Origin: an uncultured Eubacteriales bacterium
Lineage (GTDB): Bacteria; Bacillota; Clostridia; Peptostreptococcales; Anaerovoracaceae
Reading direction: 5' to 3'
Assembly: GCA_902798745.1 (NCBI GenBank)
Contig: CADBXM010000002.1
Coordinates: 124,001 to 188,000 of the forward strand
DNA length: 64,000 nucleotides
This document shows positions 51,616-60,276 of this stretch, piece by piece. The stretch's first letter is position 1. Each line of letters starts with the position of its first letter. Both the position numbers and the translations under genes were made by a program. The notes below the pieces were generated by a model. That model saw only the letters and a list, made by a program, of their open reading frames with translations. It was not told the origin of the DNA and made no database searches.

Positions 51616-52560
51616 ATGACTTCTGTAAAGAGATATAAAACTGAAATATTGGTGATCGGTTGCGGAGCAGCCGGCATGGCATGCGCCTCAGCGGCGGCGG
51701 AGACAGGAGCATCTGTTATCGCAGCAGATGAAAGGAAAACGTCGGGAGGAGTGCTCCCTCAGTGCGTTCACAAAGGCTTTGGTCTCGGTAGATATGGTAA
51801 GGAAATGACCGGACCGGAATACAACGAAGAAGAATATCGTCATTTTGAAAACTCCGGGGCTGTCTACATGCCGGGAAGCCGTGTGCTCTCGATTTCTTCG
51901 GAAGGAGATGCCGGTAAAGCTCTGCTCTCTCATCCCGGCGGCATATGCGAGGTGTATTTCATGGAATGTGTCCTGGCAACCGGCTGTCTGGAGAGATCGA
52001 TATGGTCGCTCGGATTGGCGGGGACAAGGCCTCTTGGAGTATATACTGCCGGAGAGGCGCAGGAGATGATAGAACTCGGAGGCTACGATATCGGAGACCG
52101 CATATTCATACTCGGCAGCGGTGACATAGGCCAGATTATGGCTCGTAGATTCAGACAGCTTGGAAAGACGGTCATATGCATGGCCGAGATAAAAGACCAT
52201 CTCGGCGGTATGAAACGAAATCAGGAGGAATGCATAAAGGCTTACGATATCCCTGTCATGCTCAGGACTACAATAACAGAAATACACGGCTATCCCCACC
52301 TCACCGGGGTCACCGTGCATCACATTGATACAGATGAATATGAATATATCGAATGTGAGACTCTGATCAGCTCACTTGGGCTTATTCCCGACAAGTCGCT
52401 TGCCGATGGCCTCATGATCACCGATGCAAACGGAAACAAAGCTTATCCTGAGTGGCTCCATTTCTGCGGCAATGCCGACTACGTGCATGACATAACAGAC
52501 AGCGCTTCATCACAAGGCGAAAAGCTCGGGCGCATGCTCGCTAATAAACTACATCAATAG
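51616..52560 (+). CDS. NAD(P)/FAD-dependent oxidoreductase (partner of GlpA-type dehydrogenase)
   Basis: 314 residues. FAD site ILVIGCGAAGMACASAA, then VLPQCVHKGFGLG, and a second dinucleotide site RIFILGSGDIGQIMA. This resembles the COG0446 flavoprotein normally co-encoded with the GlpA/LhgO-type dehydrogenase, probably passing electrons from it. Here it is transcribed divergently from that gene. Start at 51616 has GGAGAG; a longer frame lacks one. Its last 20 bases overlap the end of the ferredoxin gene on the other strand. Confidence 0.8.
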   Translation: MTSVKRYKTEILVIGCGAAGMACASAAAETGASVIAADERKTSGGVLPQCVHKGFGLGRYGKEMTGPEYNEEEYRHFENSGAVYMPGSRVLSISSEGDAGKALLSHPGGICEVYFMECVLATGCLERSIWSLGLAGTRPLGVYTAGEAQEMIELGGYDIGDRIFILGSGDIGQIMARRFRQLGKTVICMAEIKDHLGGMKRNQEECIKAYDIPVMLRTTITEIHGYPHLTGVTVHHIDTDEYEYIECETLISSLGLIPDKSLADGLMITDANGNKAYPEWLHFCGNADYVHDITDSASSQGEKLGRMLANKLHQ

Positions 52561-52918
52561 CCTTCTTAGGGCACTTTGATGCGCAGAAGCCACATCTGAA
52601 ACACTTGCTCTCATCGATCCTGAATGGCTTCTTAACTTCTCCGTAAGGAGCTTCAGCGGGGCAGTTACGCTTGCAAAGTGTGCATCCTATACACTTTTCT
52701 TCGTCTATTATTACGCTGATTATCTCGCGATGGCCGGGAGCAGGGCTTATCGCTCCATTAGGACATATCTGCTCGCACTGGCCGCATCCCAAACACTTTT
52801 CAGCGTCTATAGTATATTTCTTCTTTTTCCAGTCAGCCGGCTGAGGCACATTGAAAAGGCATTCATACGCGCACGCACCGCATCCGACGCAAAGTTCGTT
52901 ATCTATTATGTACGCCAT
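52541..52918 (-). CDS. Ferredoxin-type protein with four [4Fe-4S] motifs
   Basis: 125 residues with four CxxCxxCxxxC motifs: CVGCGACAYEC, CLGCGQCEQIC, CIGCTLCKRNC and CFRCGFCASKC. It could hold four [4Fe-4S] clusters, making it a polyferredoxin-like electron wire and the probable electron acceptor of the aldehyde oxidoreductase encoded two genes upstream. It follows the MoaD-like gene by one base and is last in the operon. Confidence 0.92.
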   Translation of the reverse strand: MAYIIDNELCVGCGACAYECLFNVPQPADWKKKKYTIDAEKCLGCGQCEQICPNGAISPAPGHREIISVIIDEEKCIGCTLCKRNCPAEAPYGEVKKPFRIDESKCFRCGFCASKCPKKAIDVVY

Positions 52919-52919
52919 A

Positions 52920-53207
52920 TCAGCCTCCTGATGCAGGTGACATCAGCCAGATCTCATCACCGTCCGACAGCTTTTGTCTCTTTCTCGGGCATCGCTTTCC
53001 GTTTATATAAACGATCGCGTCGCTGAAAGATATGACATCGGGACGCTCGAGTGAAGGGTCGTCCTTGAGCCGTTCTTCATAGATCGTGGTGATCTCCTCA
53101 TTTACAAAACCGAATATATCTCCCAGCTTGTCGGCGGATACCTCCGACGCCGCGAGTCCTGTGTCGACTCTGAGAACGCCAAACAGTTTAACAGTCACTT
53201 TAGCCAT
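52920..53207 (-). CDS. MoaD/ThiS-family sulfur carrier protein
   Basis: 95 residues ending in MSPASGG; the C-terminal Gly-Gly is the site of adenylation and thiocarboxylation. A ubiquitin-like fold is expected. In tungsten/molybdenum aldehyde oxidoreductase clusters such MoaD paralogs serve pterin cofactor synthesis. It overlaps the oxidoreductase gene by 8 bases. The ThiF/HesA protein at 49.3 kb is its likely activator. Confidence 0.87.
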   Translation of the reverse strand: MAKVTVKLFGVLRVDTGLAASEVSADKLGDIFGFVNEEITTIYEERLKDDPSLERPDVISFSDAIVYINGKRCPRKRQKLSDGDEIWLMSPASGG

Positions 53208-55137
53208 CTGTTCTCGCCTCCCTCACGACACTTTCATAGTAATCTTTGTCCATTTTCACTCCGAAACGTTTCAGAGTCTTATATTTCGGGATACCATCTA
53301 CCCAGCCTCTGGCTTTATAGTAATCCTTTTTCAGCCTTTCAAGCGGCACTTTAGTCCTTGGGTCGTTAGGATCCTGCTGCACATCGGTAAGCCTTTTAGG
53401 AAGCTTGTCGGCACCAGCCTTCTGCCCAAGTATTATATTGGCCATCCTCTCCATATTGTAGCCATGCGAACCTACTGTAAGAAGTGTGCCGAGGGTTGCG
53501 TGGAAATCGCATACATGATTAAGCGCCATACTGTGTGGGATGAGCGGTATGTTGATTTGCGCAAGTCTAGTAAACTTATTCAGCACGTTGACTGCTGGCC
53601 CGACATAAGGGAAAGCTGCGAGTATCGCCCTCGTAAGCAGCCAGTTTGGCTTTTCCACCAAGAATCCCGGAAATACCGCATAACTGGTGAACATACATGA
53701 GCCGCAAGCGGATATGGCTTCCATCAGATTCTGGAACATGATGGTGATCGATGCTTTTCCGCGTGGAGTGAGTGAATCCACATCGAGACCGAGACCTTCA
53801 AGCACGACCATGTAGCCCGCGTTGAGGTGGCATCCCCCGCGGTTTGCTGTCGCATAGCCAAGTCCCTGGCCAACAGCGCGCCTAGGTTCGTATGCCGCAA
53901 GTTCCATGCCCTTGGCATGAATGGCAAATTCCTTACCGCCGAACTTTTCGCTCATGCGCTTTGTTCCATTGGCAAGATCATCGCCCACCCCCTCGCGGTG
54001 AGCTATCTTTTCGATAATCTCTGAGATATTGTCAGTCTTACCGAACTCGAGCCCGGAATCCCAAAGGCCTTTTTCGTTGAGCTCCATGGCAAACGCGATA
54101 GACCCCGCAGCGGAGATCGTATCCATGCCAAACTCATCGAGCTCGTAATTCCATTTGAGGATATTTTCTATATTATCGTTCAGGATATTCGGTCCAAGCA
54201 GACCTAGCACTTCAAGCTCGGGCCCTTTTACGGTCTTGCCATCGACTTTCACCGCTCTTCCGCATCGAATGACACATGTTGTACATGCCGAATTAGAGAC
54301 GAGGTGGTGCGCCGTCAGTTCTTCGCCCGATACTGATTCGAAGCCATCAAAACGCCCTGCGCTGAAATTTTTCGTAGCGAGTATGCCGTGAGCCTGCATC
54401 GCGGAAACGAGTCCTGCAGTCCCCATCTTAGGAAGCTGCCTTCCTGTGAGAGGATGGGTCATAAGAGTTTTTACCCATTTGCGGTTGAACTTTTTGAGTT
54501 TTTCCGGCTTGGCTACTTCGACGGTCTTCACGCCTTTTACGGTAACAGCTTTGAGATTCTTGTCTCCGAATACAGCTCCTACACCGCCTCTTCCCGATGT
54601 GCGCTCACCACTGAAAACGCATGAATAAAGCACCTTATTCTCTCCCGCAGGGCCTATGACCAGTTTGTCTGTGTCCTTTGGCAGTTTTTCCTGAGCCTCG
54701 GTCACTTTGAGTCCCCAGATGTCCTTTGCGCTTTTGAACTGTACACTGTCCGCGGTTATTTCCACGGTGGTAGGCTCTTTGGCTTTGCCTGTTATTATGA
54801 GCGCGTCATAGCCCGCCCTTTTCAGAGACAAGCCAAAATCACCGCCGCAGTTAGACGATGTCACTATATTGGTAAGCGGTGAGATAGTGGATATATTGAA
54901 CCTCGATGTGTTGGGACAACCGGAGCCTGTGAGCGGCCCGGTCGTCACAACAAGCCAATTGTCTTCATCGAATGCTTTCATTCCCGGACGTACGTGTTGG
55001 AACAGTATGTCCGATGCCATTATCTTACCGCCTATAGTGCGCTTTCTGTCTTCGTCGGTCCATGGAAACAGTCTGTGATTCTGTTCTGTGAGGTCGATCC
55101 TAAGGACCTTCCCCATGTACCCCTTTAGATTTGACAT
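53200..55137 (-). CDS. aor: Aldehyde:ferredoxin oxidoreductase family (tungsten/molybdenum bis-pterin)
   Basis: 645 residues. The start GYMGKVLRIDLTEQ is characteristic, and CTTCVIRC near residue 285 supplies CxxCxxxC cluster ligands; ACGSCMFTSYAVF lies near residue 480. AOR enzymes oxidise aldehydes to acids with ferredoxin as acceptor, or reduce acids to aldehydes. Substrate specificity is not readable. The gene begins 18 bases after the glycyl radical enzyme and is followed by MoaD and ferredoxin genes, so the radical enzyme's product is the best candidate substrate. Confidence 0.93.
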   Translation of the reverse strand: MSNLKGYMGKVLRIDLTEQNHRLFPWTDEDRKRTIGGKIMASDILFQHVRPGMKAFDEDNWLVVTTGPLTGSGCPNTSRFNISTISPLTNIVTSSNCGGDFGLSLKRAGYDALIITGKAKEPTTVEITADSVQFKSAKDIWGLKVTEAQEKLPKDTDKLVIGPAGENKVLYSCVFSGERTSGRGGVGAVFGDKNLKAVTVKGVKTVEVAKPEKLKKFNRKWVKTLMTHPLTGRQLPKMGTAGLVSAMQAHGILATKNFSAGRFDGFESVSGEELTAHHLVSNSACTTCVIRCGRAVKVDGKTVKGPELEVLGLLGPNILNDNIENILKWNYELDEFGMDTISAAGSIAFAMELNEKGLWDSGLEFGKTDNISEIIEKIAHREGVGDDLANGTKRMSEKFGGKEFAIHAKGMELAAYEPRRAVGQGLGYATANRGGCHLNAGYMVVLEGLGLDVDSLTPRGKASITIMFQNLMEAISACGSCMFTSYAVFPGFLVEKPNWLLTRAILAAFPYVGPAVNVLNKFTRLAQINIPLIPHSMALNHVCDFHATLGTLLTVGSHGYNMERMANIILGQKAGADKLPKRLTDVQQDPNDPRTKVPLERLKKDYYKARGWVDGIPKYKTLKRFGVKMDKDYYESVVREARTDG

Positions 55138-55155
55138 AGTGCTTCTTTTTATTGT

Positions 55156-58128
55156 TTACATTCCGTAATCCGCACGATTAACGAGTTCGAGCTGCAGTTC
55201 TCTGTTGAGCTGTGTGAAGTACGCGTTGTAACCCGAGATACGTACCATAAGGTCTTTGTATTCATCAGGCCTTGCCATTGCAGCGCGCATCGTTTCCGAC
55301 GAAACGACGTTGAACTGCATCTGCATTCCGCCGAGATCCGCATATGCCTTGGCGTAATCCTTCACGTGCTCAACTGTCTGCCAATGTTTATCCTTAGGCG
55401 ATGGATTTACCTTTACATTGAAAGCGATGTTGTTATTCATGCTCTCAGGATCGAGCCTTGTTACGTCGCGGATGTTATCGAGTAAGCTCTTCGAAGCGTT
55501 CGCTTCAGGTGTGAGTCCCGGAGTGAACGGCTGGTACGCAAGACGGCCCGATGGAAGAGCTCCTGTGAGCGATCCGAACGCTACGTGGTTGGACATCGAC
55601 CAGAATCCTGTGGTGTAGTGCCCGCCGCGGAAGTTCAGATGTGACCAGAAGCAGTCCTTCATAAACTTCGTGACTTTATTGGCCATCTCGACAGCCTCAT
55701 CGTTGCCCGATCCGAAGCGTGAAGTCTCTGTGAGGATGACGCTCCTCATCGCTTCATAGCCCTCGAAGTTGTTCTTTACGCCTTCGATCAGCTCAGCGAA
55801 GCTGTATTTCTTGCGGTCAAATACGAGTTCCTTGATAGCCATGAGCGAATCTACTATATCCGCAAGACCGATACATGCGGTTCCGGATGAATTATACTTA
55901 GCTCCGCCCTTTGTGCAGTCAACACCCTTTTCGATACAGTTGTCGATCATAGCGCTCATGAGTGGTGTAGGACGAAGCACTGCATGGGCCTCGCCTAGAT
56001 AATTGTTGTACTGGCATGTGAGGTCGGCCAGGCATTCAAGCTGTTTGAAAAATGCCTCGAGGAATTCGTCGAACGTCTTGAAGTCAGCGGCTTCCCCTGT
56101 CTTTGGCCCGAGGTGCCATCTCATAAGCGGATGGTAGCCGTTATAAAGGGCCATCTCGAGAGCTGCCACCATATTGAACATCATGCAATTGGTATGTCCT
56201 ATATGCTTACCTGAGATCGTAGGCTCCACGCATCCGGTCGCCGACCAGTCGCGGAGATCTTCAAGCTCATAATTATGCTCGACGAGCGAAGCCATTACCG
56301 TCTCGTCACTGTGGATCGATGGTGTCGATGTAGTATGTACGTTTACCTCGCACAGACGGCGGAGATACGCCTCGCTGTTCTTCTTGTGGTTGTATCTCGC
56401 GTTGACGTTAGGGTCCCTCATACCGAGGATCTCGGTAACCTTGAGGAAGACATATGTCATGTCATTGACCGCGTCTTCTCCCTCAGGTGTGATTCCTCCG
56501 AGAGTGATAGCCTGATCGGACGAGCTTCCGCCGAACAGGTAGTTGCCGATATCCGGCACCATAGGAACGTGATCCTGGCAGCGCAGATAGAAGCATCCAA
56601 GAAGCTCTATCACATGCTTTATATAAGCGTCGCGTTCTTCCTTTGTTTTGATCTTGGCCATATCCGCCTCGAAGATCGGCTGTAGCCACTGATCCATACG
56701 TCCGAGGGAGAATCCGGCGTTGGTGCTCTCCATATGCACGCCGATCCAGTGTACCCAAATAGCGTGGACTGCCTCGTCCATATTGCGCGCAGGGAATTCA
56801 GGCGAGTGCTCTACCGCATCTGCGATCACTTTCAGTTCACGGCGTCTCTCAGGATCCTTCTCAGCTCTCATTTCCTTGCGAGCCTGCTTCGCGAGGTTGT
56901 GAGCGTATGCGATCATTCCCTCGTAGCAGAGTATCATCGCTTCGAGTTCATTCTTCTTTTCTTCTGAGTTGCCCGGCTTTGCCAGCTCCGCTTTGACCTC
57001 TTCGATTATGCCCGAAAGACCAAGTCTCAGTAGCTTTGGATAATCGAGAATAGTGTGCGATAGCGCTACCGTCTTCCACATGAAGCAGGCAGCCCAGCGC
57101 TCGTCGAGCTGCTGGCAAACAGGTTCATTGTATTTGTCACGTACGTATTCTCTGAACGAGCGCTTCACCCAATAAGGGAAGACGTCTTTGTTCAGAACGT
57201 CTATCTCCCACTTCTTTAGTGGCTCATACGGCTGTATCATTCGCTCGCTGACGGTGAGAAGTTCGCCCCAGAGAAGCGCGCCCACTCCATCAGGATAGAT
57301 AGGCACTCCTATCTCTTTTGTTGTGGTAGTGCCGGCGAGCAGGTCACCCTCGCGGATGATCGGCTGCTTATGCTCCATAAGATATTTGAAAACATGGCCC
57401 TGGCGAAGTTCAGGTACCCATGGTGTACCGTCTTTCTTCGTCTCAAAGCCGTTTTCCCTGTGCCATTCAGTAACGAGCTGTGCTCTCTCTACGCAGACTG
57501 CCGGTCGGTAACTGAGATGCCTGTCAAGATAATCGGCAAGCCTCGGATAATCATCGCGGCTGTAAGTGGAAAGATACTGGTCGTCTCTTATGTATTTGAC
57601 GCCTGGATCGGCATTCTCTTCCTTGAGGAATTCAAGCGGCGGACGTACGCGCTCTGCGTCCGGATCGTCTGCCATCGCTCTTCCCGTCTCGGCTCTCTCT
57701 TCGATCTGCTCGTGCATCTGCTTTACCTGCTTGTCCTTCATAAGAACTGAGATCATCAGATTGAAGAGCTCGAGATAAGCCATGTTTCCGCTGCTCGCCA
57801 TCTTGTTCTTGAGCATCAAATTGAGCACTTCGTTAGGAGGAAGTGTTGCAAGTTCTGCCAGCACGCTGACGTCCTGAAGTATCAGCTTGGTGTCCACGCC
57901 CTCTACATTGCTTTTGACTTTCGCCTTGCCGTCTTTGAACCAGATACTTTGGGCAACGCTGCCATCCTCCGTAGTAAGACCGATGGAGAAATTTGTCCAC
58001 CCGTCTTTGTTTTTCAGGTAGTCTTGATTCTTCTTTACTTTCGTGAATTCAAAAGCGAAGAAATGAAGTACTGCATTTGCCAGCCTGTTCGCCGCAACGC
58101 CAATCGCCTCGTCCTTCTGAATCTTCAT
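55156..58128 (-). CDS. Glycyl radical enzyme with N-terminal SCP2-like domain
   Basis: 990 residues. Residues about 8-115 look like an SCP2 sterol-carrier domain (GWTNFSIGLTTEDGS, TKLILQDVSVLAELATL, then KMASSGNMAYLELF). The PFL-like barrel follows from about 150, with catalytic Cys633 and Glu635 in SATGCVEP. The Gly radical site RISGYNAY has its glycine at 966. C-x-E is the pattern of dehydratase, lyase and decarboxylase members, not pyruvate formate-lyase, which has adjacent cysteines. Known members are about 780-900 residues, so the extra domain is notable. Start at 58128 has GGAGGGG; the activase is directly upstream. Confidence 0.88.
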   Translation of the reverse strand: MKIQKDEAIGVAANRLANAVLHFFAFEFTKVKKNQDYLKNKDGWTNFSIGLTTEDGSVAQSIWFKDGKAKVKSNVEGVDTKLILQDVSVLAELATLPPNEVLNLMLKNKMASSGNMAYLELFNLMISVLMKDKQVKQMHEQIEERAETGRAMADDPDAERVRPPLEFLKEENADPGVKYIRDDQYLSTYSRDDYPRLADYLDRHLSYRPAVCVERAQLVTEWHRENGFETKKDGTPWVPELRQGHVFKYLMEHKQPIIREGDLLAGTTTTKEIGVPIYPDGVGALLWGELLTVSERMIQPYEPLKKWEIDVLNKDVFPYWVKRSFREYVRDKYNEPVCQQLDERWAACFMWKTVALSHTILDYPKLLRLGLSGIIEEVKAELAKPGNSEEKKNELEAMILCYEGMIAYAHNLAKQARKEMRAEKDPERRRELKVIADAVEHSPEFPARNMDEAVHAIWVHWIGVHMESTNAGFSLGRMDQWLQPIFEADMAKIKTKEERDAYIKHVIELLGCFYLRCQDHVPMVPDIGNYLFGGSSSDQAITLGGITPEGEDAVNDMTYVFLKVTEILGMRDPNVNARYNHKKNSEAYLRRLCEVNVHTTSTPSIHSDETVMASLVEHNYELEDLRDWSATGCVEPTISGKHIGHTNCMMFNMVAALEMALYNGYHPLMRWHLGPKTGEAADFKTFDEFLEAFFKQLECLADLTCQYNNYLGEAHAVLRPTPLMSAMIDNCIEKGVDCTKGGAKYNSSGTACIGLADIVDSLMAIKELVFDRKKYSFAELIEGVKNNFEGYEAMRSVILTETSRFGSGNDEAVEMANKVTKFMKDCFWSHLNFRGGHYTTGFWSMSNHVAFGSLTGALPSGRLAYQPFTPGLTPEANASKSLLDNIRDVTRLDPESMNNNIAFNVKVNPSPKDKHWQTVEHVKDYAKAYADLGGMQMQFNVVSSETMRAAMARPDEYKDLMVRISGYNAYFTQLNRELQLELVNRADYGM

Positions 58129-58139
58129 CTTGTCCCCTC

Positions 58140-59054
58140 CTATATACACTCAATATTTCTATCTGTAAAAATGCTTTTGCAATGTTCTATCTTTTCCTTG
58201 GACTGCCAATGATCGAGGCCTTGGAGTTCTTTGTCGATCTCCAATCCCAGTTTGGCGGTCTTTTTGTACCATGTCGGATTGTATGGCAGAAGCTCTGTCT
58301 CCGTCACTCCGAGCTTGTTATAAAACCCAGCTATTGCCGTGAGGTTCTCATCCGTGTCGGTGATGTCGGGTATGAGGGGTGTCCTCGGCAATATGGAGAA
58401 TCCCATCTCTTTTGAGTCGCTGAGCAAGAGCTCAAAATTCTTGAGAATCAACTCGTTTGTCACTCCGCAGTATTTCTTATGAGCCTCCGAGGCGAATATC
58501 TTTATGTCCATATAAATGCTTGAAATATATGGCAACAGGTATTCTTTGATCTTCTCATAATTGAAGCAGCCACAGGTCTCAAGATGTACATGTATGCCTT
58601 GCTCAACCAATGCCTTCGCGAGCGCTCCTACCCATTCCGGGAACAACGTGGCCTCGCCGCCTGTCAGCGTCACTCCGCCTCCCGATACATCATAGAATGG
58701 TTTGTCTCTGACGCACTTTTCAACGATATCTTCTATCTCGTATTCCTTGCCCACTCTCTGAAGAGCCTTTGGAGGGCATGTCTCTGTGCATTTGAAACAG
58801 AGTGTGCAGCGGCTGCGGTCTACTATGCCTTCTCTTTTCGGTGAAGCTGCGCCTTCAGGGCATGTCTTCTCGCAGGTGCCGCATCCTATGCAGTCATCCA
58901 GCGATACCGAGAGCTCCGATTCTGTCCTTTTGCTCTCAGGGTTATGGCACCATATGCAGCTGAGCGGACAGCCCTTGAAGAATATCGCTGTGCGTATTCC
59001 GGGCCCGTCATCAAGTGAGTTTCCCTTTAGTTCGAGCACTAACGGTGCTTTCAT
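58140..59054 (-). CDS. Glycyl radical enzyme activase (radical SAM)
   Basis: 304 residues. DDGPGIRTAIFFKGCPLSCIWCHNPE includes, in separate parts, the radical SAM CxxxCxxC triad (GCPLSCIWC). A two-cluster ferredoxin insert follows, CIGCGTCEKTC and CTLCFKCTETC, and then GGGVTLTGGE for SAM binding. It abstracts hydrogen from the glycine of its partner to make the radical. The insert is typical of activases for non-PFL enzymes. Start at 59054 has AAAGGGG; it ends 11 bases before its partner gene. Confidence 0.93.
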   Translation of the reverse strand: MKAPLVLELKGNSLDDGPGIRTAIFFKGCPLSCIWCHNPESKRTESELSVSLDDCIGCGTCEKTCPEGAASPKREGIVDRSRCTLCFKCTETCPPKALQRVGKEYEIEDIVEKCVRDKPFYDVSGGGVTLTGGEATLFPEWVGALAKALVEQGIHVHLETCGCFNYEKIKEYLLPYISSIYMDIKIFASEAHKKYCGVTNELILKNFELLLSDSKEMGFSILPRTPLIPDITDTDENLTAIAGFYNKLGVTETELLPYNPTWYKKTAKLGLEIDKELQGLDHWQSKEKIEHCKSIFTDRNIECI

Positions 59055-59080
59055 CTCTAATCTTCCCCTTTGCAGAAACA

Positions 59081-59111
59081 AAAAACTGTCACCTACATTA
59101 TAACAGTTTTT
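59081..59111 (-). promoter_or_regulatory. Promoter and operator-like dyad of the glycyl radical/AOR operon
   Basis: AAAAACTGT (59081-59089) and ACAGTTTTT (59103-59111), perfect 9-base arms 13 apart. On the minus strand an extended -10 TGTTATAAT (59105-59097) starts in the upstream arm and ends in the spacer, so a dimeric regulator bound here would cover the promoter. The same arms could form a weak A/T-rich terminator hairpin, but the upstream gene already has a better one. Confidence 0.55.
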
Positions 59112-59145
59112 GTCGGAAAATTAGTAATAGTAGTGCCTGTTGCAC

Positions 59146-59177
59146 AAAAAAAGAACGCTTTCACGAGGAAAGCGTCC
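59146..59177 (-). terminator. Terminator of the cyclophilin lipoprotein gene
   Basis: On the minus strand GACGCTTTC-ctcgt-GAAAGCGTTC followed by TTTTTTTG. Confidence 0.9.
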
Positions 59178-59195
59178 TGTACCTATCGTTCAATA

Positions 59196-59852
59196 TCAAT
59201 CTATTATCGTGATTTTTGTGATCACAGGCTGAGCCTCAGGTGGTATGGTGCCGTTGTTGTCTGTAGGCTCTGCGTCAGCGGCGATCTTGTCAGCTACCTC
59301 CTGCCCCTCGGTCACATGTCCGAAAGCCGCGTATTCTCCGTCAAGGAATTCGGAGTCGGCTACTGTGATGAAGAACTGAGAGCTTGCGCTGTCAGGATCT
59401 TGAGATCTTGCCATCGAGATAACGCCTTTTTTATGAGATATATTGTTCTCGATGCCATTGGAAGCGAACTCGCCGACGACATTCTTATCCGAACCACCCA
59501 TTCCCGTTCCTTCAGGGTCGCCGCCCTGTATCATGAATCCGTCCATGATGCGGTGGAGTGTGAGTCCATCATAGAAGCCTGCGTTTGCAAGATCCATGAA
59601 GTTCTGAACGGTCAGTGGAGCTTCATCTCCATCGAGCTCCAGTTTGATCGTTCCGTAGTCTTGGATCTCGATCTCGGCATGGTGAATGCCTATTCCCGGA
59701 GCCTTCTCCTTCGCCTCTACAGTATTCTCCATATCGCTGAAGTCATCAGGCTCTTCTGAATCGCCACCACAAGCTGTCAGCATTGCCATAGATACCATTG
59801 CAATCAGCATTATCAGCAAAAAACTTTTGATCTGTTTCTTCAATCTGTTCAC
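59196..59852 (-). CDS. Cyclophilin-type peptidyl-prolyl isomerase lipoprotein
   Basis: 218 residues. Signal peptide with lipobox LTAC, the lipidated Cys at position 28, then a short acidic linker and a cyclophilin domain (TLHRIMDGFMIQGG, SSQFFITV, FGHVTEG). It would fold exported proteins at the outer face of the membrane. Single gene with a strong terminator; it faces the same way as the glycyl radical operon downstream. Confidence 0.93.
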   Translation of the reverse strand: MNRLKKQIKSFLLIMLIAMVSMAMLTACGGDSEEPDDFSDMENTVEAKEKAPGIGIHHAEIEIQDYGTIKLELDGDEAPLTVQNFMDLANAGFYDGLTLHRIMDGFMIQGGDPEGTGMGGSDKNVVGEFASNGIENNISHKKGVISMARSQDPDSASSQFFITVADSEFLDGEYAAFGHVTEGQEVADKIAADAEPTDNNGTIPPEAQPVITKITIID

Positions 59853-59909
59853 CTATTTCCTCTCTGGTTATTATATTATGCGGTTTGTTGCTATATCCCG
59901 CTGTTTGGT

Positions 59910-60260
59910 TTATTTAAGTGTCTCTTCCCATTCGGCCTGCTTGAAACCTACAAGCACTTTGTCACCCGCTACCGCGATTGGTCTCTTTACCAGAAGCCCG
60001 TCGCTGGCGAGGAGTTTGAACATCTCATCTTCACTCATGCTTGGTAGTTTATCCTTGAGCTGCATGTCTCTGTATAACATACCGCTCGTATTGAAGAATC
60101 TCTTCAGCGGCAGCCCGCTCGCGGCGTGCCACTCGCGAAGTTCTTCCTCGCTCGGTTTGTCTTCCTTTATGTCTCTGTATGTGTATTCGATCCCATTATC
60201 TTCGAGCCACTTTACGGCCTTCTTGCATGTACTGCATCTTGGGTAACATACTGCCAGCAT
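59910..60260 (-). CDS. Spx/ArsC-family protein (thioredoxin fold)
   Basis: 116 residues. CxxC motif at Cys9-Cys12 (RCSTCKKA), YRDIKEDKPS, and KRPIAVAGDKVLVGF near the C-terminus fit the Spx/MgsR/YffB group more than true arsenate reductases. Such proteins are either redox-sensing RNA polymerase partners or reductases of unknown substrate. No ars genes nearby. It lies just after the decayed yjiH-like gene on the same strand. Confidence 0.85.
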   Translation of the reverse strand: MLAVCYPRCSTCKKAVKWLEDNGIEYTYRDIKEDKPSEEELREWHAASGLPLKRFFNTSGMLYRDMQLKDKLPSMSEDEMFKLLASDGLLVKRPIAVAGDKVLVGFKQAEWEETLK

Positions 60261-60276
60261 TTCAGTTTCCTCCTTG

